Positions 11,166-21,324 of a stretch of DNA of 64,000 nt are shown in pieces; the stretch's first letter is position 1, and every line of letters starts with the position of its first letter. Made by a program: the position numbers and the translations under genes. Under the pieces are notes generated by a model, which was not told the origin of the DNA, did not search any database, and saw only the letters and a program-made list of their open reading frames with translations. The DNA comes from Thermostichus lividus PCC 6715 (GTDB lineage Bacteria; Cyanobacteriota; Cyanobacteriia; Thermosynechococcales; Thermosynechococcaceae), in assembly GCF_002754935.1 (NCBI RefSeq), contig NZ_CP018092.1:1302001-1366000 (forward strand). Direction: 5' to 3'.

Positions 11166-11408
11166 ATGACACCCAAACCTAGTGCCCAAGAATTGGCCAC
11201 TGCCTTGCTCGAGGTGCTCAAAATTACTCCCGAAGACTGGCACCGTTTGAAAAACAACCGCCGTGCCCGTGCCCTAGAACAGGTGGCAGCGGGGCTGGTC
11301 TATTTGCTCAAGGACGAGGAGACCGAAGCGATCGCCCACTTGCAGCAGGCAGTGGGTTGGCTGGATCGGTCGATTAGCGCACCGCCGTGCCCCACCCATC
11401 ATCGCTAA
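11166..11408 (+). CDS. Small conserved cyanobacterial protein, DUF6439-like
   Basis: The protein starting at ATG 11166 has 80 residues. It is helical, with TPEDWHRLKNNRRARALEQ, LVYLLKDEETEAIAHLQQA and a C-terminal WLDRSISAPPCPTH. I recall the same C-terminal signature in a small family found only in cyanobacteria (DUF6439), with no known function. The longer frame from 11121 adds an unlikely cysteine-containing leader, so the internal ATG is preferred. It lies 100 bp after ribD on the same strand and converges with the next gene. Confidence 0.65.
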   Translation: MTPKPSAQELATALLEVLKITPEDWHRLKNNRRARALEQVAAGLVYLLKDEETEAIAHLQQAVGWLDRSISAPPCPTHHR

Positions 11409-11409
11409 G

Positions 11410-11913
11410 CTAGCGTTGCCACCGCCGCCACTGGGAGACCACCGTGTCACTGCCGATATGCAGCAGAGCAGAGAGTTCTAAACCGAGGGCGATCGCCCCA
11501 AAGAGGCGCCAGTCTTGGCCTGCGATCCCTGCCAGCAGCGGCTTCACCAGAGTTAAACAATTGGCAAGGTGACCCGTTACATAGATTCCCAACGCCAAGA
11601 GGGTGATTCCTAGCCCGAACCATAGCCCTAAGTAAACCAAACGAATTAGGGTGCCAAGGATGGGGCCGTGGGTCCAGACGGAACGGTGGCGAAACAGCCT
11701 TTGGTAGGGGTGCCATATTCCCCGTAGGATACCCCAGCGATAGTAGGGTAAAGAGGCGGTATCTAGGTCTGGGCTAAGTAAAAAGCCCCCCACCCCAAAA
11801 CTACTGCTGGCGATCGCCCCCCAGCGCCAATCCTTGGCGAGTGCACTCACTCCAAACCCAATCACAGGCATGGCTATCCAAGTCAGGCGATCGTGGGTGC
11901 GGCCACTGGGCAT
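11410..11913 (-). CDS. DUF2227-family putative metal-binding membrane protein
   Basis: From the ATG at 11913 the protein has 167 residues and begins PSGRTHDRLTWIAMP, the usual start of the DUF2227 family. It has about four hydrophobic segments, and the conserved polar motifs SPDLD and WHPYQRLFRHRSVWTHGP contain His and Asp residues proposed to bind metal. It is related to membrane-bound YdjM-like hydrolase-fold proteins, but no reaction is established. Longer in-frame starts at 11985 and 11937 exist and are less likely. It overlaps nothing and ends 2 bp from the convergent DUF6439-like gene. Confidence 0.75.
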   Translation of the reverse strand: MPSGRTHDRLTWIAMPVIGFGVSALAKDWRWGAIASSSFGVGGFLLSPDLDTASLPYYRWGILRGIWHPYQRLFRHRSVWTHGPILGTLIRLVYLGLWFGLGITLLALGIYVTGHLANCLTLVKPLLAGIAGQDWRLFGAIALGLELSALLHIGSDTVVSQWRRWQR

Positions 11914-12184
11914 GGGAATTCCTACAGCATCAATCATAAGGGAACTACGGAGACCAGAGGCGGTCAATGCAGTTGACGAACTCATCGCTCGCGGAATACG
12001 TCTAAGTCAACCTAGAGGAACTGCGCTGAAATTTGAATCTGCAAAGGGGCAACTGCGCAAATCTAATCGCAGGGTGTGCCAGTTTACAGGCCTGTCCCTA
12101 TTCGAGTACGCTAAGCAGGTTTAATCTAGTAGCGCAGTCAGTCAAGTAAGCGTGTTGTCGTGCCTCGTTGGTGGAGTGATGTGA

Positions 12185-13971
12185 ATGGAGAAACAGTGGC
12201 GTTTCTGGCAATCTCAAACCGTGTGGAGCACATTGTGCGGTACCGCAGCCGCTGTTGTGATCTGCCAACCCGCCATGGCCAGCCGCTTATACCTATGGCG
12301 ACTCAACCCCACCACTAACCAACTGGAGATTCGCACAGAGCAAGGGGTGCAGCCGCGGGCGGAGCTAGTTTATAACCCGACTCGTTTGGTGATTGATTTG
12401 CCCGGGGTGGTGCTCGGCAGCCCCCAGGTCAGCCAAAACTATAGCGGTGCCATCCGTCAGGTTCGCGTGGCGCAGTTTGACCCCCAAACGACCCGCATCG
12501 TTGTGGAGTACGCCGCAGGCTATACGATCGATCCGCAGCAGGTGCGCTTTCGTGGGGTAGCTGCCAATAACTGGTTAGTCCAACTCCCCCAACCCCAACA
12601 GCAAGCCAGCACACCCCCAGCACCCACCCCTGCGCCTGCGCCGACGGCACCCTCACCAAGGACGGCAACCCCCCTACAGGTACGCAGTTGGCAAAGCGAT
12701 GCCACTGGCTTTATGGTCATGACCGATCGCCCCCTGCCGGATGGCAGCTATACACTCCGCCGTCCTCGCCGTAATCGCATTGAAATTTTGCTCAGCAATA
12801 GTGAACTGATCCGCAACTTTAACCCGCGCCGCTTAGAACTGCGCCGCTTTGGTCGCGATCGCGTCCGTGCCGAAATTCGCCCCCAGGGTCGGCAAGTCCT
12901 GATCACTCTGGAGATTAACCCTCAGGACGGGGACTGGCAAATCACCTCCCGCAACGATGGGTTTGTCATTAGCCCCACCACCACCGCCATTAGCCCGCCA
13001 ACCTCCTCCCGCCCTAGCGCAATACCCGCCGCCACTGCCCAAACACCCCTTACAACGATTCAACGGATTGATTTGGGGGGACGAGAGTTACTGATCCAAG
13101 GCGATCGCACCGTCTTCTATAGTGTCGGCTGGGAGGGCAACAGCTATCGCATTCGCCTGCGCCAAGCACAGTTAGGCAATATCCGCGAACCACGCTTAGT
13201 GCCTGGCAGCCCCCTGAGTGACATTCAGGTACGCCAAGAAGACAACCAGACCGTTACGATTTTGCTGACCCCCGCGCCCAACTTCCGTATCCTTGGCCCG
13301 CGGGCACTCTCTGCCGAATCCTTTATCGTCCAACTTCAGGGGGCAGGGGAACCACCGCCCAGTGCCACCACGCCCATTCAAGTGCCCCCACCCCCACGAG
13401 CCAATTTCCCAGCCAGCCTGTTCCTCGGGGTCGCTACGTGGTCGTGATTGATCCTGGCCATGGCGGTAGCGATGCCGGTGCTATTGGGATTGGCGGCATT
13501 CGCGAGAAAGATATTGTCATAGACATTAGCCAACAGGTGGCTCAATTCCTACAACAACAGGGAGTTCAGGTGATCCTCACCCGCACCAGTGACATTGACC
13601 TAGAGCTTGCCCCCCGCGTGAGTATGGCGGAGCGGGCACGGGCAAACGCCTTTGTCAGTATCCATGCCAATGCCATCAGCATGGCGCGCCCCGATGTGAA
13701 TGGTGTGGAGACCTACTACGCCCCCGGGAAGTCGAGTCGCTTAGCCGCCGCGATTCAAAACAGTATCCTCAGTTCTCTCAATGTGCGCGATCGCGGCGTC
13801 AGGGCTGCCCGCTTTTACGTGATTCGCAATACCTCCATGGATGCAGCTCTTGTGGAAACGGGCTTTGTGACTGGTGCTGAAGATGCCGCTAACCTCAGTA
13901 ATCCCGCATGGCGTACCCAAATGGCGCAGGCGATCGCCCGCGGGATTCTTAACTTTCTCCAAGGACGTTAA
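12185..13971 (+). CDS. N-acetylmuramoyl-L-alanine amidase with AMIN domains, frameshifted in the linker
   Basis: The first frame (12185-13447) encodes a signal peptide (residues about 1-32), two AMIN-type beta domains that direct such amidases to septal peptidoglycan, and Pro-rich linkers. The second frame (13438-13971) encodes the whole amidase_3 catalytic domain, with the zinc-ligand motifs VIDPGHGGSDAG, a Glu in GIREKD, SIHANA and the catalytic VETGF. The two join if one base is added in the C-rich linker near 13385-13395, giving 595 residues. As written, the first frame runs to a stop after LGVATWS and lacks all catalytic residues. The enzyme cleaves septal peptidoglycan in the periplasm during daughter-cell separation. 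Confidence 0.85.
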
Positions 13972-14082
13972 ACTAGCAGCAAGGAACCCATTGACTGTGG
14001 ACAAAAATTGATCAATTCAGGTTTATAAAATAACTGGTGGGGGTTCTCAATCTATCCGTTCATAGGGTGAAGATTCAGCCGA

Positions 14083-14547
14083 CTAGTAGAGTGCGCGCAC
14101 CGGTGGTGCTGGCATCGGCGGGGGTGGTGCAAAGAAGATAGGCTGTGGCGGTGGTAATGGCGTTTCTACCGCTAAATTACAGGGATAGGGAGTGCCATAC
14201 ATCGATGTACAGAAAGGACTATCCAAGTCACGGGTACGAATTGCAGGGGCATTAGACTGCTGATACCACGCATCATTAGAGACATAGTGAATGCGGCGAC
14301 CCCGATTGATGATGTCATTATCGCGGTAGGTTGGCGTGCCAAACACAAACATGGCATCCCCAGCGATCGACTCATCCACCCAATAGTTTTGAGTTCCATC
14401 AATGCGCTCAAAAGCTTGGGGAAGCGTAGGACGGGTCACCGGATACATCTGCGGGTTCACAGGTTGGCGACGGCTTTGGGCAGTGGCCGGAGCTACAACT
14501 GCCGCCAACATCACCACGGCCACCAGCGGGGCAAATCTCATTCTCAT
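14083..14547 (-). CDS. Secreted protein of unknown function
   Basis: This 154-residue protein has a clear signal peptide (MRMRFAPLVAVVMLAAVV, cleavage likely after ATAQ). The mature part contains IDGTQNYWVDESIAGDAMFVFGTP and two cysteines in FCTSMYGTPYPCN, spaced for a disulfide, and ends in a proline-rich tail (PLPPPQPIFFAPPPPMPAPP). I do not recognise a family. It is probably periplasmic or associated with the outer membrane. It is a single gene, convergent with the amidase and separated from futA by about 275 bp of non-coding DNA. Confidence 0.6.
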   Translation of the reverse strand: MRMRFAPLVAVVMLAAVVAPATAQSRRQPVNPQMYPVTRPTLPQAFERIDGTQNYWVDESIAGDAMFVFGTPTYRDNDIINRGRRIHYVSNDAWYQQSNAPAIRTRDLDSPFCTSMYGTPYPCNLAVETPLPPPQPIFFAPPPPMPAPPVRALY

Positions 14548-14756
14548 CGGTTACTCTCCAGACAGGTCTAACTTCGGCAACAGTGAGGACTCCTAGACGG
14601 GCTGCTAGGCTTTAATCATTTTTGCTTAGGTTTATTCTAAAGTTGCCACTATGGGAAACGCGGTAGTACTGTGCCGCTTTCTTAGCATCTTGGGAAGATG
14701 CACCACTGCTCATATCGTTACACTTTGATCGTTGCACTTTGAGTGCAGGTAGAGTC

Positions 14757-14788
14757 AAAAAAAGCTGGGGGATACCTAATCTCCCAGC
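14757..14788 (-). terminator. Rho-independent terminator downstream of futA
   Basis: Read on the minus strand, a 9-bp stem (GCTGGGAGA paired with TCCCCCAGC through one G-T wobble) with a 7-nt loop is followed by seven T (14763-14757). It lies 36 bp past the futA stop codon, so it most likely ends the futA transcript. Confidence 0.8.
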
Positions 14789-14823
14789 CTGCGGATTGTG
14801 CCGATGATCGGTAGCAACTACAG

Positions 14824-15900
14824 CTATCGCCAACCAGCGCGATCCATGATCCGTAGTGCTTCGGCATTATTTCGCCCGAACACGGCGGCGTTCACATTTT
14901 GGCCACGGAAATTACCGAACCGTTGAATTATGGGGTGGAGCGGTACCCCAGAACGTACCGGATACTCATAGTTAGCCATCGCAAACATTTCTTGGACTTT
15001 AGGGCTAACCAAGTATTCTAGAAATTGAATGGCTGCTTGACGGTTGGGGGCACCAGCCACTACCCCGGCTCCACAGATATTGACGTGGGCGCCACGATCC
15101 CGCTGATTTGGGAAAAATAGGGCAACTTTATTGGCGACTTCTTGATCTTCTGGTTTATTAGAGGCTATTAAGCGAGCCAAATAGTAGTGGTTTGCAATTG
15201 CCACACTGCCCACTCCGGCAGCACAGGCACGAATTTGATCCGTATCATTGCCTTGCGGTGACCGTGCAAAGTTCTGGACTAAGCCCCGTGCCCACTGCTC
15301 TGTTTTTGGGGCACCATGAATGGCCAACAGTGACCCCGTCAGGGACTGACTATAGACATTGGTGGAGGTGCGGGTGAGGACTTGGCCGCGCCATCGCGCA
15401 TTAGCCAGATCCTCATAGGTTGAGAGCTGGCTAGGGTTGACCTTTGATTTGTCGTAGATGAGCACTCGCACCCGCCGTGACAACCCAAACCAATGCCCTT
15501 GTGGCTCTCGAAGGTTGGCTGGGACGACACTCGTCAATGTGCGCGACTGAACCGGTTGCAAAATACCTGCTTGTTGAGCACGCCACAAACGTCCGGCATC
15601 AACGGTAATTAGAACATCCGCTGGGCTGCGACTCCCTTCACTGCGAATCCGCTCGATTAGGGCATCGGCTTCAGCTTCGATGAGGTTGACACGGATACCC
15701 GTTTGCTGCGTAAAGCCGTTGTACAGGGCTTTGTCAGTATCATAGTGCCGCGCTGAATAGACGTTAATGACACGACCTGCCTGTGCCAAACGCTCCTGTG
15801 CCATGCTAGACTCAGAGCCTTGATTTAGCGCATGGTGAGCAAGGTAAGCTGCTGCCCCCGCTCCCATCCCTAATAATGCACGGCGGGCAATTTTGTCCAT
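14824..15900 (-). CDS. futA: Iron(III) ABC transporter substrate-binding protein, FutA-like
   Basis: The 358-residue protein is a periplasmic iron-binding protein. The N-terminus carries [16 protein letters not shown], compatible with a twin-arginine signal. The mature part begins with [19 protein letters not shown], the first lobe signature of FutA, and continues with [18 protein letters not shown] and the ANHYYLARL tyrosine-rich iron-binding region. FutA proteins bind ferric iron with several tyrosines and deliver it to the FutBC transporter, whose genes are not in the window. It is monocistronic, with a strong terminator, and divergent from tsaD. Confidence 0.9.
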   Translation of the reverse strand: MDKIARRALLGMGAGAAAYLAHHALNQGSESSMAQERLAQAGRVINVYSARHYDTDKALYNGFTQQTGIRVNLIEAEADALIERIRSEGSRSPADVLITVDAGRLWRAQQAGILQPVQSRTLTSVVPANLREPQGHWFGLSRRVRVLIYDKSKVNPSQLSTYEDLANARWRGQVLTRTSTNVYSQSLTGSLLAIHGAPKTEQWARGLVQNFARSPQGNDTDQIRACAAGVGSVAIANHYYLARLIASNKPEDQEVANKVALFFPNQRDRGAHVNICGAGVVAGAPNRQAAIQFLEYLVSPKVQEMFAMANYEYPVRSGVPLHPIIQRFGNFRGQNVNAAVFGRNNAEALRIMDRAGWR

Positions 15901-16053
15901 AGTTGAGAATTTCTCCTAAAAATAAGGCTGAAAGCCATTGTAGTCTGAGGATCTGCCTTTTTGCAAGTTATTAGCAAGTATGTGACACAAGCGCCGAGCG
16001 TTTATGATGGGGAATGTTCAGAATACCGTGTTCTACACTGCCTAAAATTTCTG

Positions 16054-17100
16054 ATGGTTTGCATCCTTGCCATTGAAACCAGTTGTGATGAAACGGCTGC
16101 CGCTGTCGTGCGCGATCGCCACATTGAAAGTAATGTGATTGCCTCGCAAATCAGCGCCCATAAACCCTTTGGCGGCGTTGTGCCTGAGGTGGCATCCCGT
16201 GCTCATTTGCAAAACATTAATGGAGTCATTGCCACTGCCATGGCTGAAGCCCACTGCGACTGGGCCGCTATTGATGCCATTGCTGTTACCTGCGCCCCCG
16301 GGCTAGTGGGGTCATTACTCATTGGGGTTACGGCCGCTAAAACCCTTGCCATGGTGCACCACAAACCCCTAGTGGGGATTCACCACCTCGAGGGGCACCT
16401 GTACGCCTCCTACTTGGCGGAACCGACCCTTGAGCCACCCTTTTTGTGTTTGCTGGTGTCGGGGGGGCACACTAGTCTGATTGGGGTCTATGGCTGTGGT
16501 CAGTACCAACTGTTTGGTCAAACCCGCGATGATGCGGCTGGTGAGGCCTATGACAAGGTTGCCCGGCTGCTGGGGTTAGGGTACCCCGGTGGGCCTATGA
16601 TGGATCGCTTGGCACAGAGCGGTAATCCCGATGCCTTTACGCTACCGGAGGGGAATATTTCCTTAGCCAATGGCAAGGTTCACCCCTACGATTCTAGTTT
16701 TAGTGGCCTGAAAACAGCGGTGGCGCGACTGGTGAGCCAACTGCGCGACACCCATGGTGATAACTTACCGGTGGCCGATATTGCCGCTAGTTTTCAGAAA
16801 GCAGTTGCCCACGCCCTGACGAAGCGGGCGATCGCCGCTGCGGTGGATCATGGATTCACAACCCTGGCAATTGGCGGTGGGGTGGCAGCGAACTCCGGAC
16901 TGCGGCAGTACTTAACCGCTGCGGCCACCCCCTTGGGAATCCGCCTTATTTTTCCACCCTTGCGCCTGTGTACCGACAATGCCGCCATGATTGGTTGTGC
17001 GGCGGCGGATCATGTGCGGCAAGGGGAGCGATCGCCCCTGAGCTTAGGGGCTAAGTCTCGCCTGAGTTTACTGGAGCTTGGGCAGTTGTACGGGCGCTAA
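16054..17100 (+). CDS. tsaD: tRNA N6-adenosine threonylcarbamoyltransferase TsaD
   Basis: From ATG 16054 the protein has 348 residues and begins [18 protein letters not shown], as TsaD proteins do. The metal-binding HLEGHLYA motif, the nucleotide-binding VSGGHTSL and [12 protein letters not shown] are all present. TsaD transfers the threonylcarbamoyl group to A37 of ANN-reading tRNAs, with TsaB and TsaE. The open frame extends up to 15961, but that part lies in the futA-tsaD intergenic region and lacks family similarity. The 3' end overlaps the convergent permease gene by 50 bp, which is unusually long for this window. Confidence 0.96.
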   Translation: MVCILAIETSCDETAAAVVRDRHIESNVIASQISAHKPFGGVVPEVASRAHLQNINGVIATAMAEAHCDWAAIDAIAVTCAPGLVGSLLIGVTAAKTLAMVHHKPLVGIHHLEGHLYASYLAEPTLEPPFLCLLVSGGHTSLIGVYGCGQYQLFGQTRDDAAGEAYDKVARLLGLGYPGGPMMDRLAQSGNPDAFTLPEGNISLANGKVHPYDSSFSGLKTAVARLVSQLRDTHGDNLPVADIAASFQKAVAHALTKRAIAAAVDHGFTTLAIGGGVAANSGLRQYLTAAATPLGIRLIFPPLRLCTDNAAMIGCAAADHVRQGERSPLSLGAKSRLSLLELGQLYGR

Positions 17101-17914
17101 CCAGCATTGACAGCAAAAAGAAGCCGAGTTGACAGACCACAATACTCGGCCCCGAAGGCAAATTAAACGCAGCGGACATCAGGATGCCAGCGATCGCCGT
17201 GCCCACACCCACTGCGCTCGCCAAGAGCACATAGTAGGCGAACTGCTGCGTCCACAGCCGCGCACCACAGGCAGGAATAACAACAAAGGCACTAATGAGC
17301 AGTACCCCTACGGTTTTAATAGAGACTGCCACCACCAACGCCAACAGGGTAATAAATAGCAATCGTTGTAGGCGCACAGCCACCCCCCGTGCCACCGCCA
17401 AGGTTTCATTCACCGTAATTAATAGCTGCACCCGCAGAGTCAAGATCACAAAGAGGCAGACAATGCCGCAAAGGAACCCGCTCAACATTAAGTCCTGTTG
17501 TTGCACCGCCAGAATATCCCCAAACAGTAAGTTGTTCAGACCACCGCGATAGCGATCGGCAAACGTTAGGAGCAGAATGGCTAAGGCAAGGGAAGCGGAA
17601 TAGATAATATTGAGCAGTGCATCAGTCCACAGACGAGTGCGCTCTAAAAGATAGGTGACGACCAACGCAAAAATAACAGCAAAGGGCAGCAGAACCAGCG
17701 ATGGATTGATACCGAAGACCACGCCTAAGCTAATCCCCAGTAAGGCGGAATGCCCAAGGGCATCGCTAAAAAACGACAACTGCCGCAAAATTGTAAAGCT
17801 ACCGAGGGCACCCCCCATCGCTCCGGTAAAGATCCCGCCCAAGAGTGCTCGCTGCATGAAGGGTAATTGGAACAGATCAATCACCCGCTCAAATATGGCT
17901 TGTAAGGCCACCAT
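17051..17914 (-). CDS. Metal (Zn/Mn-type) ABC transporter permease
   Basis: The 287-residue protein has eight or nine hydrophobic segments and the ABC-3 permease signatures [33 protein letters not shown] and [11 protein letters not shown]. These belong to the ZnuB/MntB/SitD group that moves zinc or manganese across the inner membrane. Metal choice cannot be read from the permease. No ATP-binding or solute-binding partner lies next to it; ndhM is upstream with only 2 bp between. Its 3' end runs 50 bp into the end of tsaD on the other strand. Confidence 0.9.
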   Translation of the reverse strand: MVALQAIFERVIDLFQLPFMQRALLGGIFTGAMGGALGSFTILRQLSFFSDALGHSALLGISLGVVFGINPSLVLLPFAVIFALVVTYLLERTRLWTDALLNIIYSASLALAILLLTFADRYRGGLNNLLFGDILAVQQQDLMLSGFLCGIVCLFVILTLRVQLLITVNETLAVARGVAVRLQRLLFITLLALVVAVSIKTVGVLLISAFVVIPACGARLWTQQFAYYVLLASAVGVGTAIAGILMSAAFNLPSGPSIVVCQLGFFLLSMLVSARTTAQAPVNSGET

Positions 17915-17916
17915 GG

Positions 17917-18261
17917 CTATGGGGCTGGGGAGCCAGCCACACGGGGAATGCCGAGGCTGTAGTTGCGCACGCGGCTATTGAGGTTATAGGCCACCTCCCC
18001 TTGCATCAGCAGGGCACGCACAAAGTGCTCTAGGTCGGAACCAATCCGCCGCAGATTGTACTCGGTTAACTCTTCGCCGGCGGCATTGGCCACGAGCTCC
18101 TGAAACTTGGCTTCTACTTTAGCAAGAGCCGCATCATTCCATTCCAGTTCGTTATCTGGATCGACATTGAGGGTCAAGGTTTCTGTGTCGGGGTGCACCT
18201 CGCCATCAAGGACGTAACCGGCGTAGAGGTGAATGTGGCGTGTGGTTGACTTGAGTAGCAT
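17917..18261 (-). CDS. ndhM: NDH-1 complex subunit NdhM
   Basis: The 114-residue protein starts LLKSTTRHIHLYAGYV and contains DPDNELEWND and YNLRRIGSDLEHFVRALLMQGEVAYNLNSRV, the diagnostic segments of NdhM. NdhM is one of the oxygenic-photosynthesis-specific peripheral subunits of the thylakoid NDH-1 complex, at the ferredoxin-binding hydrophilic arm, and supports cyclic electron flow and CO2 uptake. The start at 18261 matches homologues; the extra 13 residues of the longer frame do not. The metal permease follows after 2 bp. Confidence 0.95.
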   Translation of the reverse strand: MLLKSTTRHIHLYAGYVLDGEVHPDTETLTLNVDPDNELEWNDAALAKVEAKFQELVANAAGEELTEYNLRRIGSDLEHFVRALLMQGEVAYNLNSRVRNYSLGIPRVAGSPAP

Positions 18262-18373
18262 AGGGTAGAAGCTGAGTGCAGTAGCGGCAATACCTCTCAC
18301 TATACCAAGAACTGCTTGAACGCTTCTTTAGAAAATTTGATGGTTCTCCCAAAAAGGAGTAATATTAAGCGCT

Positions 18374-19018
18374 CTAGCGGCGACGGAGTTGCAACTGCTC
18401 ATAGACTTGGTGCAGGGGAACCTTATGGTGAGCTAAGGCCACAAGCAGGTGATAAAACAAATCAGCCGCTTCAGCGGCGATCGCCTCGGGGTCATCCTCT
18501 TTGCAGGCCATAACCACCTCAACGGTTTCTTCCCCCAGTTTTTTGAGGATTTTATTATCTCCTGCGGCAAACAAGCTACAGGTGTAGGAGTCTGGCTGGG
18601 GGCGATCGCGCCGCTGACAAATGACATCGTACAATTGGGACAGCGTATCAGCAGGGGGTGGCTCAATCTGTTCGCCCAAGGCACCGTGACGGTGAAAGCA
18701 ACTGCGCTCACCAGTGTGGCAGGCAATGCGCCCAACTTGCTGCACACTCAGGAGTAGAGCATCACTATCGCAGTCATAGCGAATACTTTTGAGCCACTGC
18801 ACATGACCGGAGGTTTCTCCCTTTGGCCAGAGTTCCTGACGCGAGCGGCTCCAAAACCATGTCCGCCCAGTTTCTAGGGTTTTTTGCAACGATTCACGAT
18901 TCATCCATGCCATCATGAGCACTGTGCCGTCTAAATAGTCTTGGACAATTGCTGGCACCAACCCCCGCTCATCGTACGCAATCTGATCAAGGGGGAGACT
19001 AAAGGCAGGAGCACTCAT
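18374..19018 (-). CDS. hisIE: Bifunctional histidine biosynthesis protein HisIE
   Basis: From ATG 19018 the protein has 214 residues in two domains. Residues about 1-115 form the phosphoribosyl-AMP cyclohydrolase ([43 protein letters not shown] with metal-binding Cys and His). Residues about 125-214 form the phosphoribosyl-ATP pyrophosphatase, a MazG-like helical domain with [13 protein letters not shown] and [12 protein letters not shown]. It catalyses the second and third steps of histidine synthesis. The longer frame to 19126 overlaps the SRP RNA gene, so the inner ATG is right. Confidence 0.95.
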   Translation of the reverse strand: MSAPAFSLPLDQIAYDERGLVPAIVQDYLDGTVLMMAWMNRESLQKTLETGRTWFWSRSRQELWPKGETSGHVQWLKSIRYDCDSDALLLSVQQVGRIACHTGERSCFHRHGALGEQIEPPPADTLSQLYDVICQRRDRPQPDSYTCSLFAAGDNKILKKLGEETVEVVMACKEDDPEAIAAEAADLFYHLLVALAHHKVPLHQVYEQLQLRRR

Positions 19019-19045
19019 GGAGGATTCATAGCAGTCACAGGATGA

Positions 19046-19136
19046 CCCGGAGATCACGCCTACCACAAGCATCCTGTATTGCTGCTTCCTTCCGGACCTG
19101 ACAAGGTTTAGGCGTTGCGATCGCATGATTCCGAGC
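19046..19136 (-). ncRNA. ffs: Signal recognition particle RNA (small, 4.5S type)
   Basis: The minus strand carries GTCAGGTCCGGAAGGAAGCA, the universally conserved apical loop region of bacterial SRP RNA that binds Ffh. The flanks form an extended stem: the 5' side (GGAATCATGC...CGCCTAAACC) pairs imperfectly with the 3' side (GGTAGGCGTGATCTCC). The ends are approximate. It lies directly upstream of hisIE on the same strand. Confidence 0.9.
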
Positions 19137-19166
19137 CATTGACTATGTTACCACAGCGCGCTAGCC

Positions 19167-20042
19167 TTAACCGACTCCCCGCTGCACTGCGGTAATGGCG
19201 TCCACAAGGGGCGATCGCAACGCGGCAATGTACTCAGGCCAACCAATCAGAATCGGCTGCTGGTGGGCAAGGGTTTGTCCCTGCAAGGCATCGGCATCAA
19301 AGCGGAGGGGGTTGCCGGCCAAATCGGTACACACCAGCCCTGCGGCGGTAGCCAAGGCCAACGGAGCCGTTGTATCCCAGAGTTTCACCCGCTGATTCAG
19401 GTACAGGTACAGTCCTGCCCGCCCTAAAATGACTTCAATGACCTTAAGACCAAAACTGCCCAAAAACTGAAACTGAACTTCGGGGAGCAAGCCATGAATG
19501 GCGTCACCGTAGGTGCGGTAGTCGCGATAACCAATCATCACTGGGCAATAGCTCTGGGTAGGGGGGGGTGGACAAATTGGCAAGAGGGGCACCGGCGGTC
19601 CACCGCTGCTCATTTGTAACAGTCCCCAATCTTTGCCACCGTAGTAAAGGTGATCTTGATTGGGGGCATAGATCCAGCCTGCCACGGGTGTGTAGTGCTC
19701 CAATAGCCCCACCATCAGGGAGTAGCCATGGCGATGGTGAATCAGATCGTCGGTGCCATCTAGGGGGTCGATGAGCCAATAGCGCGCCTTGCGTTCCTGA
19801 AAGACCGCTTGGGAGTCAGCATTTTCTTCGCTAATGATGCCATCCTCTGGAAACCATGTGCGGAATTTTTGGCTGAGGAGGCGATCTAAAAACCGATCAA
19901 TGCTGGTGGCAAAATCCTGTCGCCCTTTTTCAATGACATCAAAGGGCTGCTGAGCGAGTTGGCGTGCCCGCTGTCCCGCTTGCCGCAGCAGTTGGTTAAT
20001 TTGCCAAATTTGACTGGGGGTTACCGGAGGTGTTGAGGTCAT
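19167..20042 (-). CDS. Inositol monophosphatase/CysQ-like phosphatase
   Basis: The 291-residue protein belongs to the lithium-sensitive sugar-phosphatase superfamily. It has the metal-site motif WLIDPLDGTDDLIH (residues about 90-105), an upstream Glu-Glu (GIISEENADS), and WDTTAPLALATAAG near the C-terminus in place of the usual WDxAAG. Substrate cannot be fixed; inositol phosphate, fructose-1,6-bisphosphate and 3'-phosphoadenosine 5'-phosphate are all used in this family, and a CysQ role would fit cyanobacterial sulfate assimilation. It is a single gene between the SRP RNA and ispF. Confidence 0.82.
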   Translation of the reverse strand: MTSTPPVTPSQIWQINQLLRQAGQRARQLAQQPFDVIEKGRQDFATSIDRFLDRLLSQKFRTWFPEDGIISEENADSQAVFQERKARYWLIDPLDGTDDLIHHRHGYSLMVGLLEHYTPVAGWIYAPNQDHLYYGGKDWGLLQMSSGGPPVPLLPICPPPPTQSYCPVMIGYRDYRTYGDAIHGLLPEVQFQFLGSFGLKVIEVILGRAGLYLYLNQRVKLWDTTAPLALATAAGLVCTDLAGNPLRFDADALQGQTLAHQQPILIGWPEYIAALRSPLVDAITAVQRGVG

Positions 20043-20097
20043 AGTTCAGTTTCAGTGTCCCCCTCAGTATGCCGTAGGTTTCCCTGAGGTCGGGTGA

Positions 20098-20577
20098 CTA
20101 TCGCTGTTGCAGCAGTGCCACTGCGTAGGCAGCAATACCTTCCTCTCGACCCACAGGGCCAAGTTTTTCGTTGGTTGTTGCTTTAATACTAATCTGATCG
20201 CCCGTAATGCCGAGGGTTGCTGCAAGGCGATCGCGCATTTGTGCTAGGTAGGGTTTAAGTTTGGGCCGCTCTGCCACCACCACGGCATCAATGTTGCCCA
20301 CCTGCCAACCACGGCTGTAGATGAGCTCGGCCACGTTCTTGAGCAGCACTTGGCTATCTGCTCCGGCCCACTGGGGATCGCTGGGGGGAAAATAATGCCC
20401 AATATCACCAAGGCTTAGGGCACCTAGTAGCGCGTCCATAATGGCGTGGGTCAGCACATCGGCATCGCTGTGCCCCAATAGGCCAAGGGGATGCTCCAGT
20501 TCTACGCCTCCCAAAATGAGGGGTCGTCCTGTCACGAGCTGGTGAATATCGTAGCCGTTACCAATGCGAATATTCAT
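20098..20577 (-). CDS. ispF: 2-C-methyl-D-erythritol 2,4-cyclodiphosphate synthase
   Basis: The 159-residue protein starts [23 protein letters not shown] and has [21 protein letters not shown], which together supply the Asp and His zinc ligands, plus [18 protein letters not shown] at the C-terminus. IspF is a trimeric enzyme of the plastid-type MEP pathway that makes isoprenoid precursors for carotenoids, chlorophyll tails and quinones. Length and start agree with the family. It is 55 bp from the inositol-phosphatase-like gene on the same strand and may be transcribed with it. Confidence 0.97.
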   Translation of the reverse strand: MNIRIGNGYDIHQLVTGRPLILGGVELEHPLGLLGHSDADVLTHAIMDALLGALSLGDIGHYFPPSDPQWAGADSQVLLKNVAELIYSRGWQVGNIDAVVVAERPKLKPYLAQMRDRLAATLGITGDQISIKATTNEKLGPVGREEGIAAYAVALLQQR

Positions 20578-20664
20578 ACTGCAAACATCTCAAAAGAGCG
20601 ATCGCCCAGCGTGCTAAAACTGAACTATCGCCCTTTATTGTTGCAGAATCCTACAAAGATTGAA

Positions 20665-21174
20665 TTAGATATTGACTTCGCTGAGTTGCCGACACATATA
20701 GTCAAAGGGTTGCTCCACAACACTGGTCTCTTCAATCCCTGCCGCGGCAACGCGATCGCGCACAATTTCCTTCATAATTTGAATGCCGCGCACCGTTGGA
20801 CCGATGGGCACGCCTAGGGAGTTATAGGTTTCCCGCAGCCCTTCGAGGACGCGCTCATTCAGCACATCCACATCTCCTGCTACCAAGGCATAGGTGGCAT
20901 AGCGGAGGTAGTAGTCCATATCCCGCAAACAGGTGGCGTAGCGACGGGTGGTGTAGGCATTGCCCCCGGGTTGAATCAGTTCCGGTTGCTCTGCAAACAG
21001 GGCTGAACCCGCTTCCTTGACGATGGCAGCAGCATTTGCATTGATCACTGCCGCCGCCTTGACCCGTACCGAACCTGAGTTAAAGTAGGAGCGCAGACTG
21101 TCAACAGCATTGCGATCGAGGTAGCGACCGGTGGAGTCATAGTTTTTGATCAGTGTGGTGACGGCATCACGCAT
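20665..21174 (-). CDS. apcF: Allophycocyanin beta-18 subunit ApcF
   Basis: The 169-residue phycobiliprotein has Cys82 in YATCLRDMDYYLRYATYA as the phycocyanobilin attachment site and Asn72 in PGGNAYTTRR, the site usually N-methylated. It begins MRDAVTTLIKNYDSTGRYL and ends EPFDYMxRxLSEVNI-like, and these features match ApcF rather than ApcB (161 residues, MQDAIT start). ApcF sits in the terminal energy-emitting trimers of the phycobilisome core with the linker ApcE. It is monocistronic here, away from apcABC, as is usual. Confidence 0.93.
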   Translation of the reverse strand: MRDAVTTLIKNYDSTGRYLDRNAVDSLRSYFNSGSVRVKAAAVINANAAAIVKEAGSALFAEQPELIQPGGNAYTTRRYATCLRDMDYYLRYATYALVAGDVDVLNERVLEGLRETYNSLGVPIGPTVRGIQIMKEIVRDRVAAAGIEETSVVEQPFDYMCRQLSEVNI

Positions 21175-21324
21175 AGGTTTTTCTTACTCCTAGAACTGGT
21201 AAAAACTAGCGTCAACCCTAACGCCAGCCTAAATTGCGCGGATCTAAAATCGTACTTAGCTTACCATGCAAGGGATTCCCCGCCTTCGCCTCCGTTTACG
21301 GACTGTTGCGAACTATTACAAAAG

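Noticed and set aside
14612-14833. 73-codon minus-strand frame after futA
   Set aside because: It covers the futA terminator hairpin and has no similarity or plausible start.
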